Shown here in pieces: positions 18,192 through 27,126 of a stretch of DNA of 64,000 nucleotides. The DNA is from Levilactobacillus acidifarinae DSM 19394 = JCM 15949. GTDB lineage: Bacteria; Bacillota; Bacilli; Lactobacillales; Lactobacillaceae. A program made the position numbers and the translations under genes. Positions within the stretch are counted from its first letter, which is position 1. Every line of letters begins with the position of its first letter. The DNA is taken from contig NZ_AZDV01000026.1 in NCBI RefSeq assembly GCF_001434835.1, positions 62,001 to 126,000 on the forward strand. Direction: 5' to 3'. Below the pieces are notes generated by a model that saw only the letters and a list, made by a program, of their open reading frames with translations, did not search any database and had not been told where the DNA came from.

Positions 18192-18210
18192 GCGGAAAGA
18201 AGGAAACAGT

Positions 18211-19071
18211 ATGCCAGAATTACCAGAAGTGGAAACGGTTCGACGGGGACTGACCCAGTTAGTCGCGGGGGCCACCATCGACCACGTGGAGGTTTTTTAT
18301 CCCAAGATGGTCACGCCGGAACCGGAAGTCTTTACGGCCGAACTGATTGGCCGCAAAATTGAAAAAATCGATCGGCGGGGCAAGTACCTGCTGTTTCGGT
18401 TTAGTGGAAACCTGACGATGGTGTCGCATCTGCGGATGGAAGGCAAGTACGACGTCCAACCGGAAGGCAGTCCCGTGACCAAGCACACCCACGTGATCTT
18501 TCACCTGACCGATGAACGGGAATTACGGTACACGGATACCCGGAAATTTGGGCGGATGCGCCTGTTAAAGACCGGTACGGAGGCCGAAGCCCTGCCATCG
18601 TTGGCTAAGATGGGCCCGGAACCCACGGCCGACACCTTAACGCTAACCTACATGCAAAAAATCTTCGGTAAATCCCATAAGATCATTAAGCCGTTTTTGT
18701 TGGATCAATCCCGGATCGCGGGGTTGGGCAACATTTACGCCGATGAAGTCTTGTGGTTAGCCAAGATCAACCCGTTAACGCCAGTGGATACGGTCACCGA
18801 CGACCAATTGGAAACGTTGCGGCAGGCCATCATTGCCGAAATCAAGAAGGCCATTGCCGGGCACGGCACCACCGTGCACTCCTTTTCCACGGCTTTCGGG
18901 GAAGCCGGGCAATTTCAAAATGACCTGCACGTGTATGGTCGCGAGGGCGAACCCTGTGAGCGTTGTGGCACCGAGATCGTGAAGATCAAGGTCGCCCAGC
19001 GGGGCACGCACTATTGCCCGCACTGTCAACCATTACCGCCATCGGCTGAGGGGATGTTCGATGATGACTAG
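18211..19071 (+). CDS. mutM: Formamidopyrimidine-DNA glycosylase (Fpg/MutM)
   Basis: 286 aa bifunctional glycosylase/AP lyase removing 8-oxoguanine and formamidopyrimidines. The N-terminal PELPEVETVRRGL gives the catalytic Pro and Glu just after the initiator Met. The helix-two-turn-helix segment is SRIAGLGNIYADEVLW, and the C-terminal zinc finger has four Cys (CERCG...CPHCQ). Starts 19 bases after polA with an AAGAAGGA RBS and overlaps coaE by 11 bases, so translation of the two is probably coupled. Confidence 0.97.
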   Translation: MPELPEVETVRRGLTQLVAGATIDHVEVFYPKMVTPEPEVFTAELIGRKIEKIDRRGKYLLFRFSGNLTMVSHLRMEGKYDVQPEGSPVTKHTHVIFHLTDERELRYTDTRKFGRMRLLKTGTEAEALPSLAKMGPEPTADTLTLTYMQKIFGKSHKIIKPFLLDQSRIAGLGNIYADEVLWLAKINPLTPVDTVTDDQLETLRQAIIAEIKKAIAGHGTTVHSFSTAFGEAGQFQNDLHVYGREGEPCERCGTEIVKIKVAQRGTHYCPHCQPLPPSAEGMFDDD

Positions 19072-19663
19072 AGTCTGGGGTTTGACCGGAGGAATTGCCA
19101 CCGGGAAATCGACCGTGAGTGCTTGGTTACGACAAGCCGGTATTCCGATCATCGATGCGGACTTGATTACCCGTGACGTGGAAGCGCCCGGGACGTTGGG
19201 GCTCGAAAAAATTGCGGCGGCCTTTGGAGACGACTACCTCCAAGCTAACGGTACGTTGGACCGGCGACGTTTGGGCCAATTGGTCTTTAACGATCCAGCC
19301 CAGCTAGCCCGTTTAACGGCGATTACCACGCCGCTGATTCAAGCCGAAATTCGCCGGCAACTTGCCGCGTATCGCCACCGAGAGGCCCCCTTAGTCGTGG
19401 TGGATGCCCCGACGCTGTTTGAGGTGGGGTACCTACAAGATTGGGTCGACCAGATCATGGTCGTGGCCACCACGCCCGCGCAACAAAAGCAGCGGTTGAT
19501 GGCCAGAAATGGGTTGTCCGCCGCCGAGGCTCAGGCCCGAATCGACCGGCAATGGCCGATTGATCGCAAGGTGGCGGCCGCGGATACGGTGATCGACAAT
19601 CGCGGTGACATTACCCAAACGCATCAACAAGTGGTAAAATGGCTTGACGCGAACAAATTTTAA
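19061..19663 (+). CDS. coaE: Dephospho-CoA kinase
   Basis: 200 aa. Last step of coenzyme A synthesis, phosphorylating the ribose 3' hydroxyl of dephospho-CoA. P-loop GLTGGIATGKSTV at residues 6-18, DADLITRDVE substrate segment, and the lid region with RLMARNGLSAAEAQARI. ATG 19061 is chosen for its spacing to GAGGGGA, with an alternative ATG one codon later. Overlaps mutM by 11 bases; the mutM-coaE pairing is common in Firmicutes. Confidence 0.95.
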   Translation: MMTRVWGLTGGIATGKSTVSAWLRQAGIPIIDADLITRDVEAPGTLGLEKIAAAFGDDYLQANGTLDRRRLGQLVFNDPAQLARLTAITTPLIQAEIRRQLAAYRHREAPLVVVDAPTLFEVGYLQDWVDQIMVVATTPAQQKQRLMARNGLSAAEAQARIDRQWPIDRKVAAADTVIDNRGDITQTHQQVVKWLDANKF

Positions 19664-19698
19664 AAAATAGACTTTAACATCAAATGAGGTGACCAATT

Positions 19699-20199
19699 AT
19701 GCAGTGTCCGCACTGTCATCACAATGGCTCCCGGGTCGTCGATAGTCGTCCCACCGACGACGGCCGGGTGATTCGTCGCCGTCGGGAGTGCGAGAGCTGC
19801 GGCTTTCGGTTCACGACGTTCGAGCGCGTGGAAGTGACCCCGTTACTGGTGATCAAGAAAAACGGGACGCGCGAAGAATTTAACCGCGAAAAGATTTTAC
19901 GGGGGATTATCCGCTCCGCCGAGAAACGACCGGTGGGGATGGATGCCATGACCTCGATCGTTGACGAGGTGGAAAATAAGATTCGGGCCTTAGGGGTCAA
20001 TGAAATCTCCAGTCAGGTGATTGGCGAATACGTCATGAACCGACTGGTCGACGTGGATGAAATCGCCTATATCCGGTTTGCTAGTGTTTACCGGCAATTT
20101 AAGGATACCGGGGTGTTCTTCAACGAATTGAAGGATATTTTGGATAAGGATAAACTCAAAGAAAATCACCACAAAAAGGGGCAAAGCGAGGCGAAGTAG
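19699..20199 (+). CDS. nrdR: Transcriptional repressor NrdR
   Basis: 166 aa. Zinc-ribbon ([17 protein letters not shown]... CESCGFRF, two Cys pairs) followed by an ATP-cone domain ([20 protein letters not shown]). It senses dATP/ATP and represses ribonucleotide reductase genes, none of which is in this window. GAGGTGA RBS. It sits directly upstream of dnaB (3-base gap), the usual Firmicutes arrangement linking nucleotide supply and replication initiation. Confidence 0.96.
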   Translation: MQCPHCHHNGSRVVDSRPTDDGRVIRRRRECESCGFRFTTFERVEVTPLLVIKKNGTREEFNREKILRGIIRSAEKRPVGMDAMTSIVDEVENKIRALGVNEISSQVIGEYVMNRLVDVDEIAYIRFASVYRQFKDTGVFFNELKDILDKDKLKENHHKKGQSEAK

Positions 20200-20202
20200 G
20201 CA

Positions 20203-21588
20203 ATGGAGGATTCTTGGCACCAATTAAGTCCCAAAACGGGCTTTGAGGTCCGCTTAGCCGATCGCCTCACGGAACAAAGCTGGCAGACGTTAAGCCAGTT
20301 GTACCAACCCGTGATTGGACCGCTGGCCGCTGGAGCGTTTAGCGGTCTCTTTTGGTTACCGCAACGCGACCACTTACACCGCCATGCGGTGCTTTTGGCC
20401 ACGCTGGGCGTCGATCTGGCCCACTTTTACGACGCGCGGGTCCGGTTAGAAGCCACGGGGCTGCTAACGACCACGGTGACGCAGGCCAGTGACCTGACCA
20501 CGTTTACCTATACGTTGCACGCGCCGTTGTTGCCGGCGGCCTTCTTTAACGACGATCTGTTGAGCGTGCAACTCTTAGACGCCGTGGGGGAGGACTTTTA
20601 TCAGGAACTAGTCACCCAAAATACGCCGGCGGTCGCCCCTACCGACGGCCAAGACATTACCAAGACCTTTCTGGACGTGTTCCAGGTGGTCGGTGGGGAA
20701 CTCAAACAGTTGCCGAAAGCAATAACGGCTAGTCGTCAACATTTACCGGCGACCCCGACAACCCCTAAACTGGGCGCGGCCCCGACGGATTTTGACTGGC
20801 AATTGCTGGGACAAATCCTGGAACATTCCTACGTCGACGCAACGGCGTTACAGGTGCACCGTCAACTCTTCTTGACGGAACACGTGACCTACGGCATCGA
20901 TGAACCCACCATGGCACGATTTATCGGGGAGGCCACTAATTTGGCGACCAATCAGTTCAACGCGGAGCAGTTTAAACGGTTGATTGCCCAGCAGTTCGGC
21001 CAACAACACCGCGGCCAAAGTGCTACGACCGCCGCGACACCGGCCGCAACAACGCCCACGGCCAAGACCAGTCAGGCAGAGCGGGCGTTGATCCAGGTCG
21101 CCACGGCGACCCCACCGGTCAACTTTTTGCAGGCCATCAAGAAACAAACGGGGGGCTTCATCACGGACGGGGAACAACGCATCGTCCGGGATTTGGTCGG
21201 GCGGCAGCTGTTTCCCACCAGCGTCTTGAATTTGATGATCTACCACGTGCTGGTCGATGAGGATCGGCCCACGTTGAATAAAAACCTACTCGACACGATT
21301 GCCAACGATTGGAGCAAGGCGGGCATTCAAACGCCGGCGCAAGCCATCGCGAAAATTCGGGACCGGCAAAAGGCCGCCCAGCAGCCGAAATCCCGCCGGA
21401 CGGGAAATCGGCGCAACGGGGGGACCCCGACCGTCAGAGAAACGCTACCGGATTGGGCGAAGAAACCAACGACGGCTAACCCGACACCGACGGGGAAGCC
21501 GGCTCAGTATACGGCGCAACAGAAACAAGAACTGGCGGAACGCATTGCCCGGTTCAAACAGCGCCGTGAAGGAAAGGAGGAGTCCTAA
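20203..21588 (+). CDS. dnaB: Replication initiation / membrane attachment protein DnaB
   Basis: 461 aa. Gram-positive DnaB (not the helicase), which works with DnaD and DnaI to load the replicative helicase at the origin and PriA forks. The N-terminal winged-helix-like region starts PKTGFEVRLADRLTEQSWQTLSQLYQPVIGPLA. A Thr/Ala-rich linker lies at about residues 270-300, and a DnaB/DnaD C-terminal helical domain (LQAIKKQTGGFITDGEQRIVRDLV, then LPDWAKK) follows. The C-terminal tail is basic. Short gap to nrdR and 1-base overlap with dnaI (TAATG), indicating translational coupling. Confidence 0.93.
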   Translation: MEDSWHQLSPKTGFEVRLADRLTEQSWQTLSQLYQPVIGPLAAGAFSGLFWLPQRDHLHRHAVLLATLGVDLAHFYDARVRLEATGLLTTTVTQASDLTTFTYTLHAPLLPAAFFNDDLLSVQLLDAVGEDFYQELVTQNTPAVAPTDGQDITKTFLDVFQVVGGELKQLPKAITASRQHLPATPTTPKLGAAPTDFDWQLLGQILEHSYVDATALQVHRQLFLTEHVTYGIDEPTMARFIGEATNLATNQFNAEQFKRLIAQQFGQQHRGQSATTAATPAATTPTAKTSQAERALIQVATATPPVNFLQAIKKQTGGFITDGEQRIVRDLVGRQLFPTSVLNLMIYHVLVDEDRPTLNKNLLDTIANDWSKAGIQTPAQAIAKIRDRQKAAQQPKSRRTGNRRNGGTPTVRETLPDWAKKPTTANPTPTGKPAQYTAQQKQELAERIARFKQRREGKEES

Positions 21589-22514
21589 TGGAAGATATCA
21601 GTAAGACCATGCAGGAAATGATGAGTAAGCGTCACCTGAATCATAACTACCGTCAGTTGATGGACCAAGCGTTTGCGGATCCGGAGGTCACGGCCTTTAT
21701 TCAGACCAACCAAGCCGACCTCGCGGAGGACGTCTTGGCCCGTTCGGCCTCTAAGATCTACGAGTTCGTCACGGAGCGTGATAAGGTCAGACAGGGCGGC
21801 CAGACGTTTGCGGCGGGGTACGAACCCCGGCTAATCGTCGCCAACCACCTGCTCGATGTCGCCTACGTGCCGACCGCGGCCACCATGGAAAAACAGGCTC
21901 AGCAGCAATTGCAACGCCGGGTCCGCGCCATTGCGATGCCCAAGGACATTCGCAATGCCGAACTGGATAATTTTGATAACGATAACGATCGTATGGAAGC
22001 GTTGATGGCCGCCACGGAGTTCATTGATAACTACGAAAACAGCCCCCATCACCGGCACCAGGCGTTATATCTCTCGGGAAGTTTTGGTGTGGGGAAGACC
22101 TACCTTTTAGCGGCGGTCGCCAATCAATTGGCCGCCGACGGGTTTTCCAGTACGCTCGTTCACTTTCCGAGCTTTGCGGTCGAAATGAAAAACGCCATCG
22201 CCAAAAACGGGGTTGGTGATAAACTGGATGCCATCAAAAAAGCCCCCATCCTGATGATCGACGATATTGGCGCCGACGCTATGTCCGCGTGGGTTCGAGA
22301 CGACGTATTGGGTGTGATCCTGGAGTACCGGATGCAAGAGGAACTGCCGACGTTTTTCAGTTCGAACTTCTCCATGGCCCAACTGGAAAACGAACACCTG
22401 CGGATCTCTACGCGCGGGGATGACGAGCCCCTAAAGGCCCAACGGCTCATGCAACGAATTCGGTTCTTGGCGCGAGAAATCGTTATGGTGGGGGCTAATC
22501 GCCGACCACAATAA
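21588..22514 (+). CDS. dnaI: Primosomal protein DnaI (helicase loader)
   Basis: 308 aa AAA+ ATPase loading the replicative helicase with DnaB and DnaD. Walker A GSFGVGKTYLLAAV at about residue 165; Walker B ILMIDDIGAD at about 222; sensor region FFSSNFS; arginine finger region RLMQRIRFLARE. The N-terminal helicase-binding domain aligns with the family, but no cysteine is seen anywhere in the protein, whereas the Bacillus DnaI N-domain has a Cys/His zinc site; the zinc site therefore appears lost. GGAGG RBS inside the end of dnaB. Confidence 0.94.
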   Translation: MEDISKTMQEMMSKRHLNHNYRQLMDQAFADPEVTAFIQTNQADLAEDVLARSASKIYEFVTERDKVRQGGQTFAAGYEPRLIVANHLLDVAYVPTAATMEKQAQQQLQRRVRAIAMPKDIRNAELDNFDNDNDRMEALMAATEFIDNYENSPHHRHQALYLSGSFGVGKTYLLAAVANQLAADGFSSTLVHFPSFAVEMKNAIAKNGVGDKLDAIKKAPILMIDDIGADAMSAWVRDDVLGVILEYRMQEELPTFFSSNFSMAQLENEHLRISTRGDDEPLKAQRLMQRIRFLAREIVMVGANRRPQ

Positions 22515-22530
22515 AAATGACGACTTATCC

Positions 22531-22559
22531 TTGACAAGGACTAGCCACGAGTGTTTAAT
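22531..22559 (+). promoter_or_regulatory. Promoter of the thrS T-box leader
   Basis: TTGACA (22531-22536), 17-base spacer, TTTAAT (22554-22559). It begins 17 bases after the dnaI stop. Confidence 0.88.
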
Positions 22560-22565
22560 AGACGT

Positions 22566-22818
22566 TGAAGCAACAAATGCTTAGACAAGAGACACGATTT
22601 TAGCGGTGCCGTTTCCAGGAAGAGGGAGCCTTGATTGGAAGTTCCCTTAAACGCCCGTTAGAATTACCGCTCTGGTAGCAGTCGGAAGGAAATTTCCGGC
22701 CGGTTCGTTCCGTTATCGACGACTAGAGTTCACGGGGGCGTAGTCTCCGTGAAGAAGATCGGGTGGAACCACGTTATTGACGTCCCCAGTGTCCTTAATT
22801 GGATGCTGGGGACTTTTT
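22566..22818 (+). ncRNA. T-box riboswitch, threonine type
   Basis: The leader has the T-box layout: Stem I, a specifier loop with ACC (Thr codon, in GAATTACCGCTC near 22662-22673), the conserved antiterminator sequence GGGTGGAACCACG (22761-22773) whose TGGA bulge would pair with an uncharged tRNA acceptor end with discriminator U, and a competing terminator hairpin at 22782-22818 (GTCCCCAG ... CTGGGGAC, T5). Uncharged tRNA-Thr should allow readthrough into thrS. Confidence 0.95.
22782..22818 (+). terminator. T-box terminator of thrS
   Basis: GTCCCCAG-tg-TCC pairs with GGA-tg-CTGGGGAC, followed by T5. Conditional on tRNA-Thr charging. Confidence 0.93.
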
Positions 22819-22857
22819 GCGTCGACACTCAAATATAGAAAAGGGAGATCAGATATT

Positions 22858-24846
22858 ATGGCAGATATTTCAATTAAATTCCCTGATGGCAAGGTTCAAT
22901 CCTTTGCCGAAGGAACGACGCCGGAAGACGTTGCCAAGTCCATTTCAATCAGTTTAGCAAAAAAGGCCGTTGCCGCTAAGTATAACGGTGACTTGGTCGA
23001 CTACCTGACCCCACTCAAGGGCGACGGCGAAATCGAAATCGTAACGAAGAGTGACGCGGATGGGCTAGTTGTTTTACGGAACACCGCTGCCGCTTTGCTC
23101 CGGATTGCGTTAAAGAAAGACTTTCCCGGCATTCGTTTAGGGGCCGCCAGTGCTGAAGACGACGGGTTCTACGTGGATACCGACAAGGACGACCAACAAG
23201 TCAGCGCCGACGAATTAGACGCTTTGGCCGTGGTCATTGAAAAGTTAGCCAAGGATAAGTTAGCCATCAAGCGGATTGCCTTAAGCAAGGATGACGCCTT
23301 AGCCCAAGCCAAGGACGATCCTTTCACGACCGACTTGATCAAGGCCGTGGCCGGCGACCAAGTCCCATTCCTACAAATTGGGGACTACCAAGTCTTAAGT
23401 GACGGTGCCCAACTCGCCAACACCGGTGATGTGAAGCACTTCAAGCTCTTGTCCGTTGCTGGTGCTTACTGGCAAGGCAAGTCCTCGAACCCCATGCTCC
23501 AACGGATTTACGGGACCGTCTTCTTCAAGGATGGCGAATTAAAGGACGACTTGGCTAAGCGCCAAGAAGCCCGCGAACGGGATCACCGGGTGATCGGGAA
23601 CCAATTGGATCTGTTCTTCGTTGATCCGAAGGTCGGCGCCGGCTTACCTTACTGGATGCCAAACGGGGCTACGATTCGGCGGACCATCGAACGGTACATC
23701 ATCGACAAGGAAGTCGCTAACGGGTACCAACACGTTTACACGCCAGTGCTAGCTAACTTGGATCTGTACAAGCAATCCGGTCACTGGGCTCACTACCGCG
23801 AAGACATGTTCCCACCAATGGACATGGGTGATGGCGAAATGTTGGAATTGCGGCCGATGAACTGCCCAAGTCACATTCAGATTTACAACCACCACATCCG
23901 GTCTTACCGGGAATTACCATTACGGATCGCTGAACTTGGGATGATGCACCGTTACGAAAAGTCCGGTGCCCTGAGTGGGTTACAACGGGTTCGGGAAATG
24001 ACGTTAAACGATGGGCACACCTTCGTGGCGCCAGACCAAATCCAAGACGAATTTAAGCGAATCTTGAACTTGATGGTCCAAGTCTACGCGGACTTTGACA
24101 TCAACGATTACACTTTCCGGTTGAGTTACCGTGATCCGAAGAACACCGAAAAGTACTTTGATGATGACGAGATGTGGAACAAGGCCCAACACATGTTGAA
24201 GGGTGCCATGGACGACCTGGGCTTGGATTACGTCGAAGCCGAAGGGGAAGCCGCCTTCTACGGTCCTAAGTTGGACGTGCAAACCAAGACGGCCATGGGG
24301 AACGAAGAAACGTTATCCACTATCCAATTGGACTTCATGTTGCCAGAACGCTTTGACTTACACTACATCGGTGCCGATGGTGAAGAACACCGTCCAGTCA
24401 TGATTCACCGTGGCTTGGTTTCCACGATGGAACGATTCACCGCTTACCTGACCGAAATCTACAAGGGGGCCTTCCCAACCTGGTTGGCACCTAAGCAAGT
24501 CACGATCATCCCGGTTTCCGAAGAAAAGCACGGGGCTTACGCCGATAAGTTGGCTGCCGAAATGAAGGCTGCTGATATTCGGGTCAACGTCGACAAGCGG
24601 GGCGAAAAGATGGGTTACCTCATCCGAGACGCTCAGACGCACAAGATTCCGTACACCCTGGTTGTTGGGGAACAAGAAATGGCCAACGACAGTGTGTCCG
24701 TGCGGAAGTACGGGGAAGACGACGCCGTTTCTATGAGCAGTGACGCCTTCATGAAGGAAATCTTGGCCGACATCGCTTCTTACAGTCGTGAAGGCGATGC
24801 TAAGGGTGAAGAACGTAAAGTTGAAAAGAAGTTAGACCAAGACTAA
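22858..24846 (+). CDS. thrS: Threonyl-tRNA synthetase
   Basis: 662 aa. TGS domain (residues 1-62, [17 protein letters not shown]), the second additional domain with editing role (about 65-240; the HxxxH motif of bacterial enzymes is not obvious in this copy), class II catalytic core (motif 2 area [10 protein letters not shown] and [13 protein letters not shown]; motif 3 [11 protein letters not shown]) and anticodon-binding domain ([21 protein letters not shown]). ATG 22858 follows AAGGGAG; an in-frame ATG at 22777 lies inside the terminator and is rejected. Expression is controlled by the T-box upstream. Confidence 0.97.
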   Translation: MADISIKFPDGKVQSFAEGTTPEDVAKSISISLAKKAVAAKYNGDLVDYLTPLKGDGEIEIVTKSDADGLVVLRNTAAALLRIALKKDFPGIRLGAASAEDDGFYVDTDKDDQQVSADELDALAVVIEKLAKDKLAIKRIALSKDDALAQAKDDPFTTDLIKAVAGDQVPFLQIGDYQVLSDGAQLANTGDVKHFKLLSVAGAYWQGKSSNPMLQRIYGTVFFKDGELKDDLAKRQEARERDHRVIGNQLDLFFVDPKVGAGLPYWMPNGATIRRTIERYIIDKEVANGYQHVYTPVLANLDLYKQSGHWAHYREDMFPPMDMGDGEMLELRPMNCPSHIQIYNHHIRSYRELPLRIAELGMMHRYEKSGALSGLQRVREMTLNDGHTFVAPDQIQDEFKRILNLMVQVYADFDINDYTFRLSYRDPKNTEKYFDDDEMWNKAQHMLKGAMDDLGLDYVEAEGEAAFYGPKLDVQTKTAMGNEETLSTIQLDFMLPERFDLHYIGADGEEHRPVMIHRGLVSTMERFTAYLTEIYKGAFPTWLAPKQVTIIPVSEEKHGAYADKLAAEMKAADIRVNVDKRGEKMGYLIRDAQTHKIPYTLVVGEQEMANDSVSVRKYGEDDAVSMSSDAFMKEILADIASYSREGDAKGEERKVEKKLDQD

Positions 24847-24974
24847 AAAAAGTCTAGAGTCAGTCAAAAAAGTGTGAGTTTGATTGTTAGGGCGTCAACC
24901 GTTTCTCTGCCAGGCTAAACGGTGGGCCGCCGGAACAATTAAAGCCTTAGTCGCTGTAAACCCCTAAAAGGTGG

Positions 24975-25003
24975 TTGACAAGCTCAATCGATCCTGATAT
25001 GAT
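24975..25003 (+). promoter_or_regulatory. Promoter of infC-rpmI-rplT
   Basis: TTGACA (24975-24980), 17-base spacer, TATGAT (24998-25003); near-consensus and strong. The preceding 24847-24974 shows no gene or other clear element. Confidence 0.93.
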
Positions 25004-25009
25004 GGTTGA

Positions 25010-25180
25010 GTTGAGAAATTAAGCAGAGGCTACCGCTTCTCGCCTAGTGACCCCATGTTGCTGGGCTGGATATGCACGTTAATTCCATCTTTTAGATTGG
25101 AATTTCTTGCGGGAGCCGTTTGATTTTCATCAAAGGTTCCCGCATTTTTTGTCTCATGTGATTCTCAAGATTATTTTGGA
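25010..25180 (+). ncRNA. L20-type autoregulatory leader of infC-rpmI-rplT
   Basis: A structured leader of about 180 bases between a strong promoter and infC. It contains an AATTCCA/TGGAATT hairpin (25081-25104) and a full intrinsic terminator (GCGGGA-g-CC...GG-TTCCCGC, T6; 25108-25150). In Firmicutes ribosomal protein L20 binds such leaders and promotes termination; here the assignment rests on position and structure. Confidence 0.8.
25108..25150 (+). terminator. Leader terminator before infC
   Basis: Long hairpin ending in a T run, 40 bases before the infC start. Likely regulated attenuator. Confidence 0.9.
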
Positions 25181-25191
25181 GGTGGATTACC

Positions 25192-25710
25192 ATAGCAAAC
25201 GACACGATTGTCAACGAGGGGATTCGCGCACGCGAAGTCCGGTTGATTGCCGACAACGGTGACCAATTAGGAATCAAGTCCAAGCGAGATGCATTGCAGA
25301 TCGCCGAAGACGCCAACCTCGATTTAGTTTTGGTTGCACCGAAAGCCAAGCCACCAGTAGCCAAAGTCATGGACTACGGGAAATACCGGTTCGAGTTGCA
25401 GAAAAAGCAACGCGAAGCGCGTAAGAAACAAAAAGTGGTCAGTGTTAAGGAAGTTCGCTTGAGTCCTACCATTGATACCAACGACTTTAACTTTAAGTTG
25501 AAGAACGCTAAGAAGTTCTTGACTAAGGGTGAAAAGGTGCGGGTATCGATTCGGTTTAAGGGTCGGGCAATTACCCATAAAGACATTGGTCGCGAAGTGT
25601 TGAACCGGATGGCGCAGGAAACTGCTGACGTCGCAACGGTTGAACAACGGCCAAAGATGGACGGCCGGAGCATGTTCCTGATGCTTTCGCCCATCGCTGA
25701 GAAAAAGTAA
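25192..25710 (+). CDS. infC: Translation initiation factor IF-3 with non-AUG start
   Basis: 172 aa from ATA 25192. Binds the 30S subunit and checks initiator tRNA/start-codon pairing. Standard sequence: [54 protein letters not shown]-like segment, [13 protein letters not shown]. No ATG/GTG/TTG lies at the expected N-terminus. GGAGG (25178-25182) is 9 bases before ATA ([10 protein letters not shown]...), matching the Bacillus start (AUU followed by SKD). ATT at 25186 is in frame but only 3 bases from the RBS. A rare start lets IF-3 repress its own translation. TTG 25243 would remove 17 conserved residues. Confidence 0.93.
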   Translation: MANDTIVNEGIRAREVRLIADNGDQLGIKSKRDALQIAEDANLDLVLVAPKAKPPVAKVMDYGKYRFELQKKQREARKKQKVVSVKEVRLSPTIDTNDFNFKLKNAKKFLTKGEKVRVSIRFKGRAITHKDIGREVLNRMAQETADVATVEQRPKMDGRSMFLMLSPIAEKK

Positions 25711-25764
25711 GGATTGATGCGGTAATCACTTGCGATTACCGACACAAGGAGGATATTTCGTACT

Positions 25765-25959
25765 ATGCCAAAGATGAAGACCAACCGTGCTGCAGCCAAG
25801 CGTTTTAAAGTAACTGCTAAGGGCGGAATCAAGAGTGCCAATGCTTACACGTCTCACCGTTTCCACGGTAAGACCAAGAAGCAACGCCGGAACCTTCGTG
25901 GGACCCGGATGATGGACCAAACGACCATCAAGACTTACCGGAGTTTATTACAAAAGTAA
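25765..25959 (+). CDS. rpmI: 50S ribosomal protein L35
   Basis: 64 aa, highly basic. Family sequence [20 protein letters not shown] and [16 protein letters not shown]. Large-subunit protein. AAGGAGG RBS, 54 bases after infC in the conserved infC-rpmI-rplT order. Confidence 0.98.
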   Translation: MPKMKTNRAAAKRFKVTAKGGIKSANAYTSHRFHGKTKKQRRNLRGTRMMDQTTIKTYRSLLQK

Positions 25960-26033
25960 TTCGGTCGTTAAAATTTCGGGTTGACGAGTTAATCGTCGCC
26001 ATAATGTTTGAATTGATTTAGGAGGAAAAGATT

Positions 26034-26393
26034 ATGCCACGAGTTAAAGGCGGTACTGTTACACGCGCACGTCGTAAGAAAGTTTTAAAGTTAGCTAAGG
26101 GTTACCGGGGTTCCAAGCACCGTTTGTTTAAGGTTGCTAAGGACCAAGTGATGAAGGGCCGTCAATACGCATTCCGTGACCGGAAAGCGACTAAGCGGAA
26201 CTTCCGTCAACTTTGGATTGCCCGGATCAACGCCGCAGCCCGGATCAACGGTCTGAGCTACAGCAAGTTGATGCACGGTTTGAAGTTAGCCAACATTGAC
26301 GTTAACCGGAAGATGTTAGCCGACTTAGCAGTGAACGATGCTGCTGCCTTCAAGGCCTTAGCTGACCAAGCTAAGGACGCATTGGCTGCTTAA
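26034..26393 (+). CDS. rplT: 50S ribosomal protein L20
   Basis: 119 aa. [26 protein letters not shown] at the start and [21 protein letters not shown] in the globular part are diagnostic. It is an early 23S rRNA-binding assembly protein and the presumed regulator of its own operon through the leader upstream of infC. AGGAGG RBS; closed by a hairpin terminator. Confidence 0.98.
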   Translation: MPRVKGGTVTRARRKKVLKLAKGYRGSKHRLFKVAKDQVMKGRQYAFRDRKATKRNFRQLWIARINAAARINGLSYSKLMHGLKLANIDVNRKMLADLAVNDAAAFKALADQAKDALAA

Positions 26394-26406
26394 TTCAGTT
26401 AATGAG

Positions 26407-26443
26407 AAAAAGACTTCGCTGGCGATCAGCGGGGTCTTTTTTA
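26407..26443 (+). terminator. Terminator of infC-rpmI-rplT
   Basis: AAAAAGAC-tt-CGCTG pairs with CAGCG-gg-GTCTTTTTT. Confidence 0.93.
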
Positions 26444-26535
26444 ATAAGGTGGACCACCCCTAAAGCACGGAGCGGGTGGTGAACCACACCGGGTCCGGTG
26501 AAGGGGTCGGAGTGGTAAAATCCGTTGAGATTGCG

Positions 26536-26541
26536 TATAAT
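26536..26541 (+). promoter_or_regulatory. -10 element of the yqeG operon
   Basis: TATAAT 43 bases before the yqeG start. The -35 (about 26513) is poor. Confidence 0.55.
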
Positions 26542-26583
26542 ATAGTGCTAGATATTATTGGGACGAAGGGAGGAGTCACCCGC

Positions 26584-27126
26584 ATGGTTGCTGGATTAAA
26601 ACCCACGTGGATGGTTACCAACATTTATGATTTGACCCCTAAAGACTTACGAGCCCAGGGGGTGCGGGCGGTTTTGACGGATTTGGATAACACGCTGATT
26701 GCGTGGAATAATCCGGACGGAACACCCGAGCTTCGTCATTGGTTGAACTTATTAGAATTAGCGGGGATTCAGGTGATTGTGGTGTCCAACAACAGTCGCC
26801 AACGGGTCGACCGCGCGGTGGCCCCGTTTCGGTTACCCTACATTCACCGGGCGTTAAAGCCCTTTGCGTGGGGCTTGAAACGGGCATTACGCCGTTGGCA
26901 TTTTCGCCGTGATGAGGTCATTATGGTTGGCGATCAAATCATGACGGACGTCTGGGCGGCTAACCGCAGCGGCATTCGCAGCGTGTTGGTCCAACCCATC
27001 TTGAAGTCGGACGCTTGGATTACCAAGGGCAACCGGCTAATCGAAAAATTTGTGATGTGGCGGTTACGCCACGTCTACCCAGAATTAACTTGGCAGGAGG
27101 ATTTGAATGAACGAAAAGCACATTGA
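26584..27126 (+). CDS. yqeG: YqeG family HAD IIIA-type phosphatase
   Basis: 180 aa. HAD superfamily: motif I AVLTDLDNTLIAWN (nucleophile and acid Asp), motif II VIVVSNNS, motif III Lys in LKPFAWGLKRALR and motif IV VGDQIMTDVWAANRSG. The family includes eukaryotic phosphatidylglycerophosphate phosphatases, but the bacterial substrate is not settled. ATG 26584 follows GGGAGGAG; an earlier in-frame start lies upstream of the promoter. Overlaps yqeH by 20 bases: translation coupled. Confidence 0.93.
   Translation: MVAGLKPTWMVTNIYDLTPKDLRAQGVRAVLTDLDNTLIAWNNPDGTPELRHWLNLLELAGIQVIVVSNNSRQRVDRAVAPFRLPYIHRALKPFAWGLKRALRRWHFRRDEVIMVGDQIMTDVWAANRSGIRSVLVQPILKSDAWITKGNRLIEKFVMWRLRHVYPELTWQEDLNERKAH

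Noticed and set aside
25243-25710. TTG 25243 as infC start
   Set aside because: It would delete 17 residues that belong to the conserved IF-3 N-terminus and has no RBS; the rare start upstream explains the data better.
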